12,713 nt of DNA from Solirubrobacteraceae bacterium (GTDB lineage Bacteria > Actinomycetota > Thermoleophilia > Solirubrobacterales > Solirubrobacteraceae): contig JANJUA010000021.1 of NCBI GenBank assembly GCA_024710825.1, positions 1 through 12,713 of the forward strand, in the 5' to 3' direction. Positions 7,230 to 12,713 of the stretch are shown in pieces. Below the pieces are notes generated by a model. That model did no database searches and was not told where the DNA came from. It worked only from the letters and a program-made list of their open reading frames with translations. Within the stretch, counting starts at the first letter, position 1. Each line of letters begins with the position of its first letter. The position numbers and the translations under genes are program-made.

Positions 7230-7240
7230 AGGATCCTAGG
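7230..7240. promoter_or_regulatory. Overlapping palindromes AGGATCCT/CCTAGG in a 19-bp divergent gap
   Basis: The whole space between the acetyltransferase ATG (minus, 7226) and the channel ATG (plus, 7246) is 19 bp. It holds AGGATCCT (7230-7237) overlapping CCTAGG (7235-7240). On the minus strand TAGGAT (7238-7233) ends 6 nt before the ATG, the geometry of a leaderless -10. Alternatively AGGA within it serves as a Shine-Dalgarno. On the plus strand TAGG lies 5 nt before the other ATG. Confidence 0.35.
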
Positions 7241-7245
7241 CCGCG

Positions 7246-7872
7246 ATGGCCTCCGGCCCCGACCACTTCGACCGCGACGAGGGCGAGATCGAGTTCTCGC
7301 GGACGCTCGCGTTCAGCGACGGGGTGTTCGCGTTCGCGATCACGCTGCTCGTCACGACGATCGACGTGCCGGACCTCGACGGCCCGGTCAGCAGCGCCCG
7401 GCTGTGGGAGCACGTCACGGACCTGCGTCCGTTCGTGCTGAGCTACTTCCTGTCGTTCCTCATCGTGGGTCTGTTCTGGCTGCGCCACCACCGGCTTTTC
7501 TCGCGCATCAGGCGGCTCGACGGGACGGCGCTGTGGCTGAACATCCTCCTGCTGTCGACGATCGCCCTCATGCCGTTCTCGACCGAGATGATCGGTCGCT
7601 ACGGCGAGCTGGCCTCCGGCGTCGTGGTCTACGCGGCGAACCTCTCCGCCGCGGGCCTCGCGTTCACCTGGCTCTGGTGGCATTGCGCCTGCCGCGACAT
7701 GCTCGGCGAGGAGCTGACCGACGACCAGCGGCGCCGGGAGCTCCTGGTCCGGTTGTCGATCCCGGTCGGCTTCCTCGTGTCGATCCCGATCGTGTTCGTC
7801 AGCATCACCGCCGCGCAGGTGCTGTGGGTGCTGACGATCGCCGGACAGCGACTCGCGATGAGGACTCTCTAG
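7246..7872 (+). CDS. TMEM175 family potassium channel (DUF1211)
   Basis: The 208-residue membrane protein carries the family hallmark FSDGVFAFAITLLV at 23-36 in the first membrane helix (the FSDGVFAxxxTLLV signature that lines the pore), with Arg19 just before it. About six helices can be placed near 20-40, 62-82, 95-115, 124-146, 166-187 and 188-205. WLNILLLSTIALMPFSTEMIG (97-117) is also characteristic. Bacterial members form tetramers of six-helix subunits that conduct K+ without the classical TVGYG filter (known for the family). The N-terminal 18 residues are acidic and cytosolic. The ATG is in a 19-bp gap shared with the divergent acetyltransferase. The gene ends 6 bp before the convergent 64-residue protein gene. 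A role in setting membrane potential is inferred from the family only. Confidence 0.9.
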   Translation: MASGPDHFDRDEGEIEFSRTLAFSDGVFAFAITLLVTTIDVPDLDGPVSSARLWEHVTDLRPFVLSYFLSFLIVGLFWLRHHRLFSRIRRLDGTALWLNILLLSTIALMPFSTEMIGRYGELASGVVVYAANLSAAGLAFTWLWWHCACRDMLGEELTDDQRRRELLVRLSIPVGFLVSIPIVFVSITAAQVLWVLTIAGQRLAMRTL

Positions 7873-7878
7873 CCAGGC

Positions 7879-8073
7879 TCACAGCAGGATCCGCAGCGCG
7901 GTCTCGTGGGTGCAGCCGGCGGCGAGCATGCGCTGGACCTCGTCGGTCTCGACATGGCGGCCTCCGTCGCGGGTGGCGGCGAGGAGGCAGGCCTGCGTCG
8001 CGTCGAACCCGAGGGCCAGCAGCGCCATAGCGCGCTCCTGCTCGACGGTCGACTGCGTGCTGCTGCCGGGCAT
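7879..8073 (-). CDS. Small unrecognised protein with two LAxGx5A half-repeats (UBA-like look)
   Basis: The protein has 64 residues. The start is fixed by a strong Shine-Dalgarno, GGGGAGG, six bases before the ATG at 8073. The frame continues upstream to a GTG at 8112 that lacks such a site. After a Ser/Thr-rich head, two similar helical units occur: LALGFDATQACLLA and LAAGCTHETALRIL. They align without gaps at Leu, Ala, Gly and the later Ala, and are joined by an acidic/basic linker with GGRHVETDE. The LGF...A...A pattern resembles UBA-type three-helix bundles, but this is a resemblance only. Two cysteines (one per unit) and two histidines are present, too few and too scattered to claim a zinc site. 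It lies 54 bp downstream of the thioesterase gene on the same strand and is probably its operon partner. Confidence 0.75.
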   Translation of the reverse strand: MPGSSTQSTVEQERAMALLALGFDATQACLLAATRDGGRHVETDEVQRMLAAGCTHETALRILL

Positions 8074-8079
8074 TGCGTG

Positions 8080-8086
8080 CCTCCCC
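8080..8086 (-). promoter_or_regulatory. Strong Shine-Dalgarno that decides the start of the 64-residue protein
   Basis: GGGGAGG on the minus strand lies 6 nt before the ATG at 8073. It is the clearest ribosome-binding site in the window, where most starts have a weak one or none. It argues that this small gene is translated and starts here rather than at the GTG at 8112. Confidence 0.75.
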
Positions 8087-8127
8087 TCGGTCGCTGCCCG
8101 GCATCGGACCACGCGCGGCGGACGGAA

Positions 8128-8892
8128 CTAACGGCGGTCTACGAAGAGGCTCTGGACGGCGCGGCCGATGCGTCCGCGCTCGTCGTAGAGCGTCGAGAAC
8201 GACTGGCCGGTGCCGTCGGCGCCGATCGTCGTCTCGGCGACCAGCGCGATCCAGTCGCCCTCGGCGTCGCGCTCCAGGTGCACGCTGAGGTCCGGGTTGA
8301 TGAACACGTGGGCGTTCCAGTCGAGCACCGACGAGACGCCGTTGCCGAAGTCGGCGGCGGCGAGCGCGCGCTCCAGGGGGCTCGGCGGAGCGCCGGCGAG
8401 GATGGGGACGCGGAGCCGGATCCACACCGCACCGTCGGCGGGCCGCAGCTCGACGCCCTCGTTGGCGAACGTCGGGCCCTCGCCGTAGGGCAGCGTCCGC
8501 GTCGCCTCCGGCCCGGGGACCGCGGGCAGCGCGTCGGTCGCGGCGACCTCCGGCGCGACGCCCTCCGCGCGCCGGATGCGCAGCGCCAGCGCCCGCATGA
8601 CGGGCGCGTCGCCTGCGACATCGCGCAGGCACGCCGCGACGAGCTGCACCCGGCGGCCCGGCCGGACGATCTCCGTGTCCACCCGCAGCTCTCCGATCGG
8701 AACCGGGCGCAGCAGCTCGAGCGTCACCCGGACGGTCCGCATGTCGGCGCCCGGCTCGACGGCCTCGACCGCGTGACCGAGCAGCGCGGAGGGAGCGCCG
8801 CCGTGCTGGGCGCCCGGGTCCCAGGGGCCGCGCGTGATCTCCGTGGCGCGGACGCGGCCGCCGCCGATGTCCTCGTACAGGGCGCCGCTCAT
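8128..8892 (-). CDS. Acyl-CoA thioesterase-like protein, double hotdog fold
   Basis: The 254-residue protein matches the TesB-like two-hotdog layout (thioesterase-like superfamily). The N-terminal hotdog has RGPWDPGAQHGGAPSALLGH (21-40), with the typical HGG turn before the long central helix, followed by strands TVRVTLELLRPVPIGEL (53-69) and TEIVRPGRRVQLVAACL (73-89). The C-terminal hotdog has FGNGVSSVLDWNAHVFINPDL (182-202), strands around WIALVAETTIG (214-224), and the ending GRAVQSLFVDRR (243-254). Such proteins hydrolyse acyl-CoA to free acid and CoA in the cytoplasm. Some members are catalytically weak, and the substrate is not evident. Its ATG overlaps the stop of the upstream transporter gene by 4 bp (ATGA), so translation is probably coupled. 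Confidence 0.85.
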   Translation of the reverse strand: MSGALYEDIGGGRVRATEITRGPWDPGAQHGGAPSALLGHAVEAVEPGADMRTVRVTLELLRPVPIGELRVDTEIVRPGRRVQLVAACLRDVAGDAPVMRALALRIRRAEGVAPEVAATDALPAVPGPEATRTLPYGEGPTFANEGVELRPADGAVWIRLRVPILAGAPPSPLERALAAADFGNGVSSVLDWNAHVFINPDLSVHLERDAEGDWIALVAETTIGADGTGQSFSTLYDERGRIGRAVQSLFVDRR

Positions 8893-9758
8893 GGCACCGC
8901 CGTCCTCGGCGCGGGCAACGGCGGCGGGGTGAGCGCCGCGGCTGCGATCACGAGGACGAACGCGAGCATCCGCACCGCGACGGCCAGCGGATCCTCGGGC
9001 AGCGGCTCACCGAAGACGATCAGCCCGGACGCGATGGTGAAGACGTTGGCCGCCGCGCTCGTCACGGTGATGACCCCGACGACCGGGCCGAGCTGGAGCG
9101 ACCGGGCCGAGACGAGCAGGCCGATCGCCGACAGCACGAGGATGACCGCCGCCAGCGGGTGGACGAGGACTGCGAGGCCGTCGTCCGTGTGATCGCTCAG
9201 CGCCTTGATCGCAACGTCCGATCCGCCCCAGAGCAGCCCCGCGGAGACCGCCAGCAGGATGCCGTCGCGCGGCCGGAGCGCCGCCAGCGGGATCAGCGCC
9301 AGGCCGGCGAGCGCCGCCAAGCCGACGTAGATCGCCAGCGTGGCGGTCTCGTAGTCGGCGTGCGCCTCGTCCGCGGTCCCCTCCAGCGTCAGCGCCAGGA
9401 ACGCGAGGCCCGCGGCGACGAGCGCCACGCCGATCCACTCGCGCCGCGTGACGCGATGCCCGAACAGCCGGTCGGCGAGCACCGTGAGCAGCACGAGGCC
9501 GCCGGCGATGACCGCCTGGACGATCGAGATCGGCGCGAGCGCGAGCGCCCCGACATGGAAGCCCCAGGACGTCGTGGCGACCACGCAGCCGATGACGTAG
9601 ACCGGCGACCGGAAGAGGTCGATCGTCGAGCGCAGCGGGTGGCGCCACTCGACGTCGGGCGCGGCGACGGCGCCCCGGTGCTTGAGCAGGAAGCCGAGGA
9701 TCGACATGAGCGCCGTGCAGAACGCGAGCAGGATGCCGAGCTGGACGCCGAGGGGCAC
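8889..9758 (-). CDS. DMT-superfamily (EamA/NIPA-like) membrane transporter
   Basis: This 289-residue protein is almost entirely hydrophobic, with about nine or ten membrane segments (near 5-26, 54-72, 75-97, 106-124, 140-160, 166-186, 195-218, 224-247 and 260-277). Two homologous halves are suggested: PISIVQAVIAGGLVLLTVLADRLFG (76-100) is echoed by GPVVGVITVTSAAANVFTIASG...FGEPL (224-253). This second pattern is the usual conserved block of drug/metabolite transporters, and the first segment plus LKHRGA recalls NIPA-type Mg2+ transporters. The polar C-terminus is Pro-rich. The start is a GTG at 9758 with no clear Shine-Dalgarno; no better upstream start was seen. It heads the cluster with the thioesterase (4-bp ATGA overlap) and the 64-residue protein. 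The transported compound is unknown. Confidence 0.85.
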   Translation of the reverse strand: MPLGVQLGILLAFCTALMSILGFLLKHRGAVAAPDVEWRHPLRSTIDLFRSPVYVIGCVVATTSWGFHVGALALAPISIVQAVIAGGLVLLTVLADRLFGHRVTRREWIGVALVAAGLAFLALTLEGTADEAHADYETATLAIYVGLAALAGLALIPLAALRPRDGILLAVSAGLLWGGSDVAIKALSDHTDDGLAVLVHPLAAVILVLSAIGLLVSARSLQLGPVVGVITVTSAAANVFTIASGLIVFGEPLPEDPLAVAVRMLAFVLVIAAAALTPPPLPAPRTAVP

Positions 9759-9786
9759 GGCGCGAAAGCGTAGGGGGCGCGAGGAT

Positions 9787-9800
9787 TTACGGCAGCTTCA
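9787..9800 (+). promoter_or_regulatory. TTAC/TTCA direct repeat before the small membrane-protein gene, candidate regulator box
   Basis: TTTACGGCAGCTTCAGG contains TTAC and TTCA with a 10-bp period, 26 bp upstream of the ATG at 9826. It resembles the TTAC boxes at 11780-11794 and 11809-11823 by the regulator gene and has the same orientation relative to its own gene. The period is 10 rather than 11 bp, so this is the weakest of the three. It also lies in the 67-bp gap shared with the divergent transporter gene. Confidence 0.35.
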
Positions 9801-9825
9801 GGGGCGCGCGGTTCGCTGTGCGTCG

Positions 9826-10056
9826 ATGTCTTCGCGCATGCTCGCCGTCCTGCGCCGCGCCGGCGCGGTCGTGGCCGTCACGGGCGGCGTGGCGCTCGTC
9901 GCGGGGTCGGTCTCGGGAATCGCCCGGCTCGACGGGACGCTCGCCGCGGAGGCCGAGCGCGCCGCGACGCCGCGGGTGCTCGTCACGTACGCGCCGCCGC
10001 GGGGATCGGACTGTCCGCTGCCCGAGGAGCGGCGGACGCCGCGCGTGACCTACTGA
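9826..10056 (+). CDS. Small single-pass membrane protein of unknown function
   Basis: The frame encodes 76 residues from the ATG at 9826; a second ATG follows four codons later. The frame is open further upstream, but that part reads antisense through the transporter gene and makes an Arg-rich tail. The N-terminus MSSRMLAVLRRAG is positively charged. It is followed by one membrane segment (about residues 14-34, AVVAVTGGVALVAGSVSGIARL), which could also be an uncleaved signal anchor. The C-terminal 40 residues are Ala/Glu/Pro/Arg-rich and end PEERRTPRVTY. The last 74 bp overlap the 3' end of the histidine kinase gene on the other strand. A TTAC-type repeat upstream suggests control by the neighbouring regulator. 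No family is recognised. A chance frame remains possible in DNA this GC-rich. Confidence 0.5.
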   Translation: MSSRMLAVLRRAGAVVAVTGGVALVAGSVSGIARLDGTLAAEAERAATPRVLVTYAPPRGSDCPLPEERRTPRVTY

Positions 10057-11095
10057 TAGGCCAGCGCACCGCCACGCGCAGGCCCCCGCCCGCCCGCGGC
10101 GCGAGCTCCACCGACCCGCCGTGCGCCTCCGCGACCGAGCGCACGATCGACAGGCCGAGGCCCGCCCCGGGCGGCCCGTCGCCGCGCCGCGCCAACCGCT
10201 GGAACGGCTCGAGCAGCCGCTGCGCGGCCACCTCGGGCACCGGCGCCCCCGTGTTCTCGACAGCCACCTCCGCCTCGCCGCTCGGGGCGAGACCCACGCG
10301 CACGAGCGCCCAGCCGCCCTCCTCGTTGTGGCGGACGGCGTTCTCGACGAGGTTGCCGACGAGCCGCTCCAGCAGCCGCGGGTCGCCGTCGACGACGACC
10401 GGCTCGCCCTCGACGCGGACCGCCACGCCCCGCACCCTGGCCTCCGTCGCCGTCGCCTCGACCGCGCGGCCGGCCGCCGCCTCCAGGTCCACGGCCGCCC
10501 GCCGCTCGATCCCGGCCTCGCTGCGCGCCAGCACCAGCAGCGAGTCCAGCAGCTGCTCGGCCTCGGCCGTCGCCTCGCGCACCGTCTCCCCCATGGCCCG
10601 CAGCTCGGCGACCGAGGCGTCCGGGTCGGCGAGCGTCACGTCGACCTCGGCGCGCAGCACCGTTAGCGGCGTGCGCAGCTCGTGAGAGGCGTTGGCGACG
10701 AACCGCCGCTGCGACGCGAAGGCGCCGCCGAGGCTGTCGAGCATCGAGTCGAAGGTGTCGGCCAGCTCGCGCAGCTCGTCCTGCGGGCCGCCGAGGGCGA
10801 TCCGCTCGTCGAGACGATCGGTCGAGACGCGGCGCGCCGTCTGAGTGATCTCCGCCAGCGGGCGCAGCACGCGCCCCGCCACGATCCAGCCGAGCGCGAC
10901 CGCGACGATCGTCGTGCCCACCAGCGCCAGCAGGTATTGCCCGCGGAGGTCGGCGAGCACGCCGGAGGCGACCTCTTCGCGCAGCGTGCGCTCGAAGTGC
11001 CGGGCGACGAGCCAGTAGGAGACGCCGAGCAGCACCCCGCCGGCGGCCAGGAACAGCGTGGCGTATAGCGCCGTGAGGCGGGCCCGCACGCTCAC
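9983..11095 (-). CDS. Sensor histidine kinase with HAMP domain and very short external loop
   Basis: The 370-residue membrane kinase has TM1 at about 7-31, an outside loop of only some 22 residues (32-53) and TM2 at about 54-77. It continues with a HAMP domain (78-130), HisKA with the phospho-acceptor His138 in NASHELRTPL, and an HATPase domain with the N-box NLVENAVRHN (248-257), NTGAPVP (281-287) and G-box GAGLGLSIV (310-318). The tiny loop points to sensing in or at the membrane rather than binding a large external ligand. The conserved part ends near VRWP (343-346). The last 24 residues are an Ala/Arg/Pro tail that overlaps the opposite-strand small gene. The GTG at 11095 follows the regulator stop by 4 bp, so the two are co-transcribed. 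Confidence 0.94.
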   Translation of the reverse strand: MSVRARLTALYATLFLAAGGVLLGVSYWLVARHFERTLREEVASGVLADLRGQYLLALVGTTIVAVALGWIVAGRVLRPLAEITQTARRVSTDRLDERIALGGPQDELRELADTFDSMLDSLGGAFASQRRFVANASHELRTPLTVLRAEVDVTLADPDASVAELRAMGETVREATAEAEQLLDSLLVLARSEAGIERRAAVDLEAAAGRAVEATATEARVRGVAVRVEGEPVVVDGDPRLLERLVGNLVENAVRHNEEGGWALVRVGLAPSGEAEVAVENTGAPVPEVAAQRLLEPFQRLARRGDGPPGAGLGLSIVRSVAEAHGGSVELAPRAGGGLRVAVRWPISRSRAASAAPRAADSPIPAAART

Positions 11096-11099
11096 GGCG

Positions 11100-11753
11100 T
11101 CACACCCGGTAGCCGGCGCCCACGACCGTGTGAACGACCGCCGGCTGGCCGAGCTTGCGGCGCAGCGTCATCACGGTCATCCGCACGGTGTTCGTGAACG
11201 GGTCGGCGTGCTCGTCCCAGACCCGGTGCAGGAGGTCCTCGGTCGAGACGGTCGCGCCGCCCGCGGCGAGCAACGCCTCGAGCACGCCGAACTCCTTCGG
11301 GCTCAGCTCCACCTCGATGCCCGCGCGGCGCACCTCGCGCCGCGCCGGATCCAGCTCCACGTCGCCCGCGACCAGGACTGGCGGGCGCGCCGCGCCGTTG
11401 CGACGGGCGAGCGCGTGGACGCGCGCGACGAGCTCGGCGAACGCGAACGGCTTCGCCAGGTAGTCGTCCGCGCCGAGGGCCAGGCCGTCGACGAGGTCGT
11501 CGAGCGCGCCGGACGCGGTGAGCATGAGCACCTTCGTGGTGGGCTGCTCGGCGGCCAGCGCGCGGCAGACGTCGTCGCCGTGCAGCTCGGGGAGGTCGCG
11601 ATCGAGCACGATCACGTCGTAGTCGACGACGCGCGCCTTGAACAGCGCCTGAGCGCCGTCCGGGGCGACGTCGACCGCGAGGCCCTCGCGGCGCAGACCC
11701 CGGGCGACCGCGTCGGCGACGCGGCGCTCGTCCTCTGCCACCAGTACGCGCAT
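11100..11753 (-). CDS. OmpR-family response regulator, partner of the adjacent kinase
   Basis: The 217-residue DNA-binding regulator has a receiver domain (1-115) with acidic Glu7/Asp8, the phosphorylation site Asp51 in VLDRDLP, Thr79 and Lys101 in AKPF. A linker leads to a winged-helix domain (about 125-217) with LSPKEFGVLEALL (150-162), RVWDEHADPFTNTVRMTVMTLRRKLG (177-202) and VVGAGYRV at the C-terminus. Length is normal. I start at the ATG at 11753 because MRVLVAEDE is the first strand of the domain. The frame runs on to 12284, but that part is antisense to moxR. No Shine-Dalgarno is seen. CATCCT, 7 nt before the ATG, may be a -10 of a leaderless message. The gene precedes the kinase by 4 bp and diverges from moxR across 94 bp containing two TTAC repeat boxes. 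Confidence 0.95.
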   Translation of the reverse strand: MRVLVAEDERRVADAVARGLRREGLAVDVAPDGAQALFKARVVDYDVIVLDRDLPELHGDDVCRALAAEQPTTKVLMLTASGALDDLVDGLALGADDYLAKPFAFAELVARVHALARRNGAARPPVLVAGDVELDPARREVRRAGIEVELSPKEFGVLEALLAAGGATVSTEDLLHRVWDEHADPFTNTVRMTVMTLRRKLGQPAVVHTVVGAGYRV

Positions 11754-11779
11754 CTGCGACAGGATGGTGCTCGTCCGCC

Positions 11780-11794
11780 GTAAGGACGGGGTAA
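11780..11794 (-). promoter_or_regulatory. TTAC direct repeat with 11-bp period before the response regulator gene
   Basis: On the minus strand TTTTACCCCGTCCTTACGG carries TTAC twice, exactly 11 bp apart. OmpR/PhoB-type regulators bind direct repeats with about this period (known). The box starts 26 bp upstream of the regulator ATG, with CATCCT as a possible -10 downstream, so it would cover the -35 region. This is the position for autoregulation. Confidence 0.5.
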
Positions 11795-11808
11795 AACCGC
11801 GGCAGGTC

Positions 11809-11823
11809 TTACGCCGCCCTGAC
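11809..11823 (+). promoter_or_regulatory. TTAC/TGAC direct repeat with 11-bp period before moxR
   Basis: TTACGCCGCCCTGAC contains TTAC and TGAC 11 bp apart, ending 24 bp before the moxR ATG. The downstream CACCTTCTG resembles CACCATCCTG before the regulator gene, at nearly the same distance from its own box and 7 nt from the start codon. With the box at 11780-11794 it makes two back-to-back, gene-oriented operators in one 94-bp gap. CGTAAG/CTTACG across the two also forms an inverted pair. Confidence 0.45.
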
Positions 11824-11847
11824 ACCGGATCTGCCACCTTCTGCGCC

Positions 11848-12713
11848 ATGAGCATCGACGAACCCATCCGCGACGTGCGGCTCGAGCCGTCGCCCCGCGA
11901 CGCGCTCGAGGAGGTCCTCTTCGAGGTCAAGCGCGTGATCGTGGGGCAGGACGCGATGCTCGAGCGGCTGCTCGTCGCGCTGCTGGCCGGCGGCCACGTG
12001 CTGCTCGAGGGCGTCCCGGGCCTGGCGAAGACGCTGACGGTCAAGACGCTCGCCGACGCGCTCGGCGGCACGTTCAAGCGCGTCCAGTTCACGCCGGACC
12101 TCGTCCCGGCCGACCTCGTGGGCACCCGCGTGCTGCGGCCGGACGGCAAGGGCTTCGACGTCGAGCTCGGGCCGGTCTTCGGCAACCTGGTCCTCGCCGA
12201 CGAGATCAACCGCGCGCCCGCGAAGGTCCAGTCCGCGCTGCTCGAGGTCATGCAGGAGCAGCAGGTCACGATCGGCGGCACCACCTACGAGGTGCCGCGG
12301 CCGTTCCTCGTCCTCGCCACGCAGAACCCGATCGAGTCCGAGGGCACCTACCCGCTGCCCGAGGCGCAGGTCGACCGCTTCCTGCTGAAGCTCATGGTCG
12401 ACTACCCGACGCCGGGCGAGGAGGCGTCGGTGGTGGGGCGCTCGCTGCGCGGGCCGGTCGCAATCGAGCGGCGGCTCACCCTCGAGAGCCTCGACTCGCA
12501 CCGGCAGACGGTCGCCGAGGTGTTCGTCGACCGCGACGTCGTCGGCTACGCCGTGGCGCTCGCCGACGCGACCCGGCGTCCCGCCGAGCATGGGCTCGAC
12601 GACCTCGTGCCGTTCGTGGAGTACGGGGCGTCGCCGCGCGGGCCGATCGGGCTCGTGCACGCCGCGCGCGCGCTCGCCGTGCTGCGCGGCCGGCGCCACG
12701 TGGTGGCCGCCGA
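11848..12713 (+). CDS. moxR: MoxR-family AAA+ ATPase, C-terminus outside the window
   Basis: The frame is open from the ATG at 11848 to the right edge, 288 complete codons, probably about 85-90% of the protein. AAA+ motifs are in order: Walker A GVPGLAKT (55-62), the MoxR-specific FTPDLVPADLVGT (81-93), Walker B LVLADEINRAP (115-125), ALLEVMQEQQVTI (130-142), sensor 1 ATQNPIESEGTYPLPEAQ (158-175) followed by the DRF arginine-finger region, and sensor 2 YGASPRGP (265-272). MoxR ATPases act as chaperones that mature partner proteins. They are often followed by DUF58 and transglutaminase-like or von Willebrand-A genes, which would lie beyond the window. No Shine-Dalgarno is visible. The divergent regulator gene and the TTAC box suggest control by that two-component system. 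Confidence 0.94.
   Translation, partial: MSIDEPIRDVRLEPSPRDALEEVLFEVKRVIVGQDAMLERLLVALLAGGHVLLEGVPGLAKTLTVKTLADALGGTFKRVQFTPDLVPADLVGTRVLRPDGKGFDVELGPVFGNLVLADEINRAPAKVQSALLEVMQEQQVTIGGTTYEVPRPFLVLATQNPIESEGTYPLPEAQVDRFLLKLMVDYPTPGEEASVVGRSLRGPVAIERRLTLESLDSHRQTVAEVFVDRDVVGYAVALADATRRPAEHGLDDLVPFVEYGASPRGPIGLVHAARALAVLRGRRHVVAA

Noticed and set aside
7871..7879. AGCC-A-GGCT at the channel/small-gene convergence
   Set aside because: A one-base loop cannot form a hairpin and the arms are only 4 bp; it is not a credible terminator.
11754..12284. N-terminal extension of the response regulator
   Set aside because: It would run antisense through the MoxR AAA+ core. MRVLVAEDE at 11753 is the natural first strand of a receiver domain.
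11809..12699. 296-codon minus-strand frame opposite moxR
   Set aside because: The plus strand encodes an intact AAA+ protein with Walker A, Walker B, sensor 1 and sensor 2; the opposite frame has no motif.
1..12713. CRISPR arrays, tRNA/rRNA genes, insertion sequences, phage or toxin-antitoxin genes
   Set aside because: I read both strands for them and saw no spaced repeats, cloverleaf-type segments, transposase motifs or terminal inverted repeats.

Overview
The window comes from a very high-GC, gene-dense bacterial chromosome. Codon third positions are almost all G or C, GTG starts occur, and most genes lack a clear Shine-Dalgarno sequence. Short ATGA-type overlaps and this gene repertoire suggest an actinobacterium. 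The style would fit Thermoleophilia/Solirubrobacterales, but that assignment is inference, and nothing here (no rRNA or marker gene) proves it. There are no tRNA or rRNA genes, CRISPR arrays, IS elements or other marks of recent transfer. No gap between genes reaches 300 bases.

Layout, left to right. (1) Positions 1-5002 are all minus strand, read right to left: exopolyphosphatase (Ppx/GppA), polyphosphate kinase 1, an AMP-forming acyl-CoA ligase, and the N-terminal part of an unrecognised Ala/Arg-rich protein that leaves the window. The first two make a polyphosphate synthesis and breakdown pair. (2) Nine bases from the ppx start, on the plus strand, lies a two-gene ABC-2 exporter (ATPase then permease, overlapping by 8 bp). 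(3) A GNAT acetyltransferase (minus) converges on the permease; the two stop codons sit in the arms of one perfect inverted repeat. It diverges from a TMEM175-family K+ channel (plus) across 19 bp. (4) A minus-strand cluster follows: DMT-type membrane transporter, double-hotdog thioesterase (ATGA overlap), and a 64-residue protein with an internal helix-turn-helix-like half-repeat. (5) A two-component system (minus: OmpR-type response regulator then short-loop HAMP histidine kinase) is flanked by a small one-TM protein gene (plus, overlapping the kinase 3' end) and by a MoxR-type AAA+ ATPase gene (plus, running off the right edge).

How they may work together. ppx and ppk set polyphosphate level. 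The acyl-CoA ligase and the thioesterase are opposing acyl-CoA activities but lie in different clusters. The most coherent regulatory signal is around the two-component system. TTAC-type direct repeats with an 11-bp (twice) or 10-bp (once) period lie upstream of the regulator gene, of the divergent moxR gene and of the small membrane-protein gene, each in the same orientation relative to the gene it precedes. This suggests that the regulator controls itself, the MoxR operon and the small protein. I found no obviously new enzyme system. The best candidates for novelty are that small regulon, the internally repeated 64-residue protein, and the very tight divergent gene pairs that seem to need leaderless transcripts.
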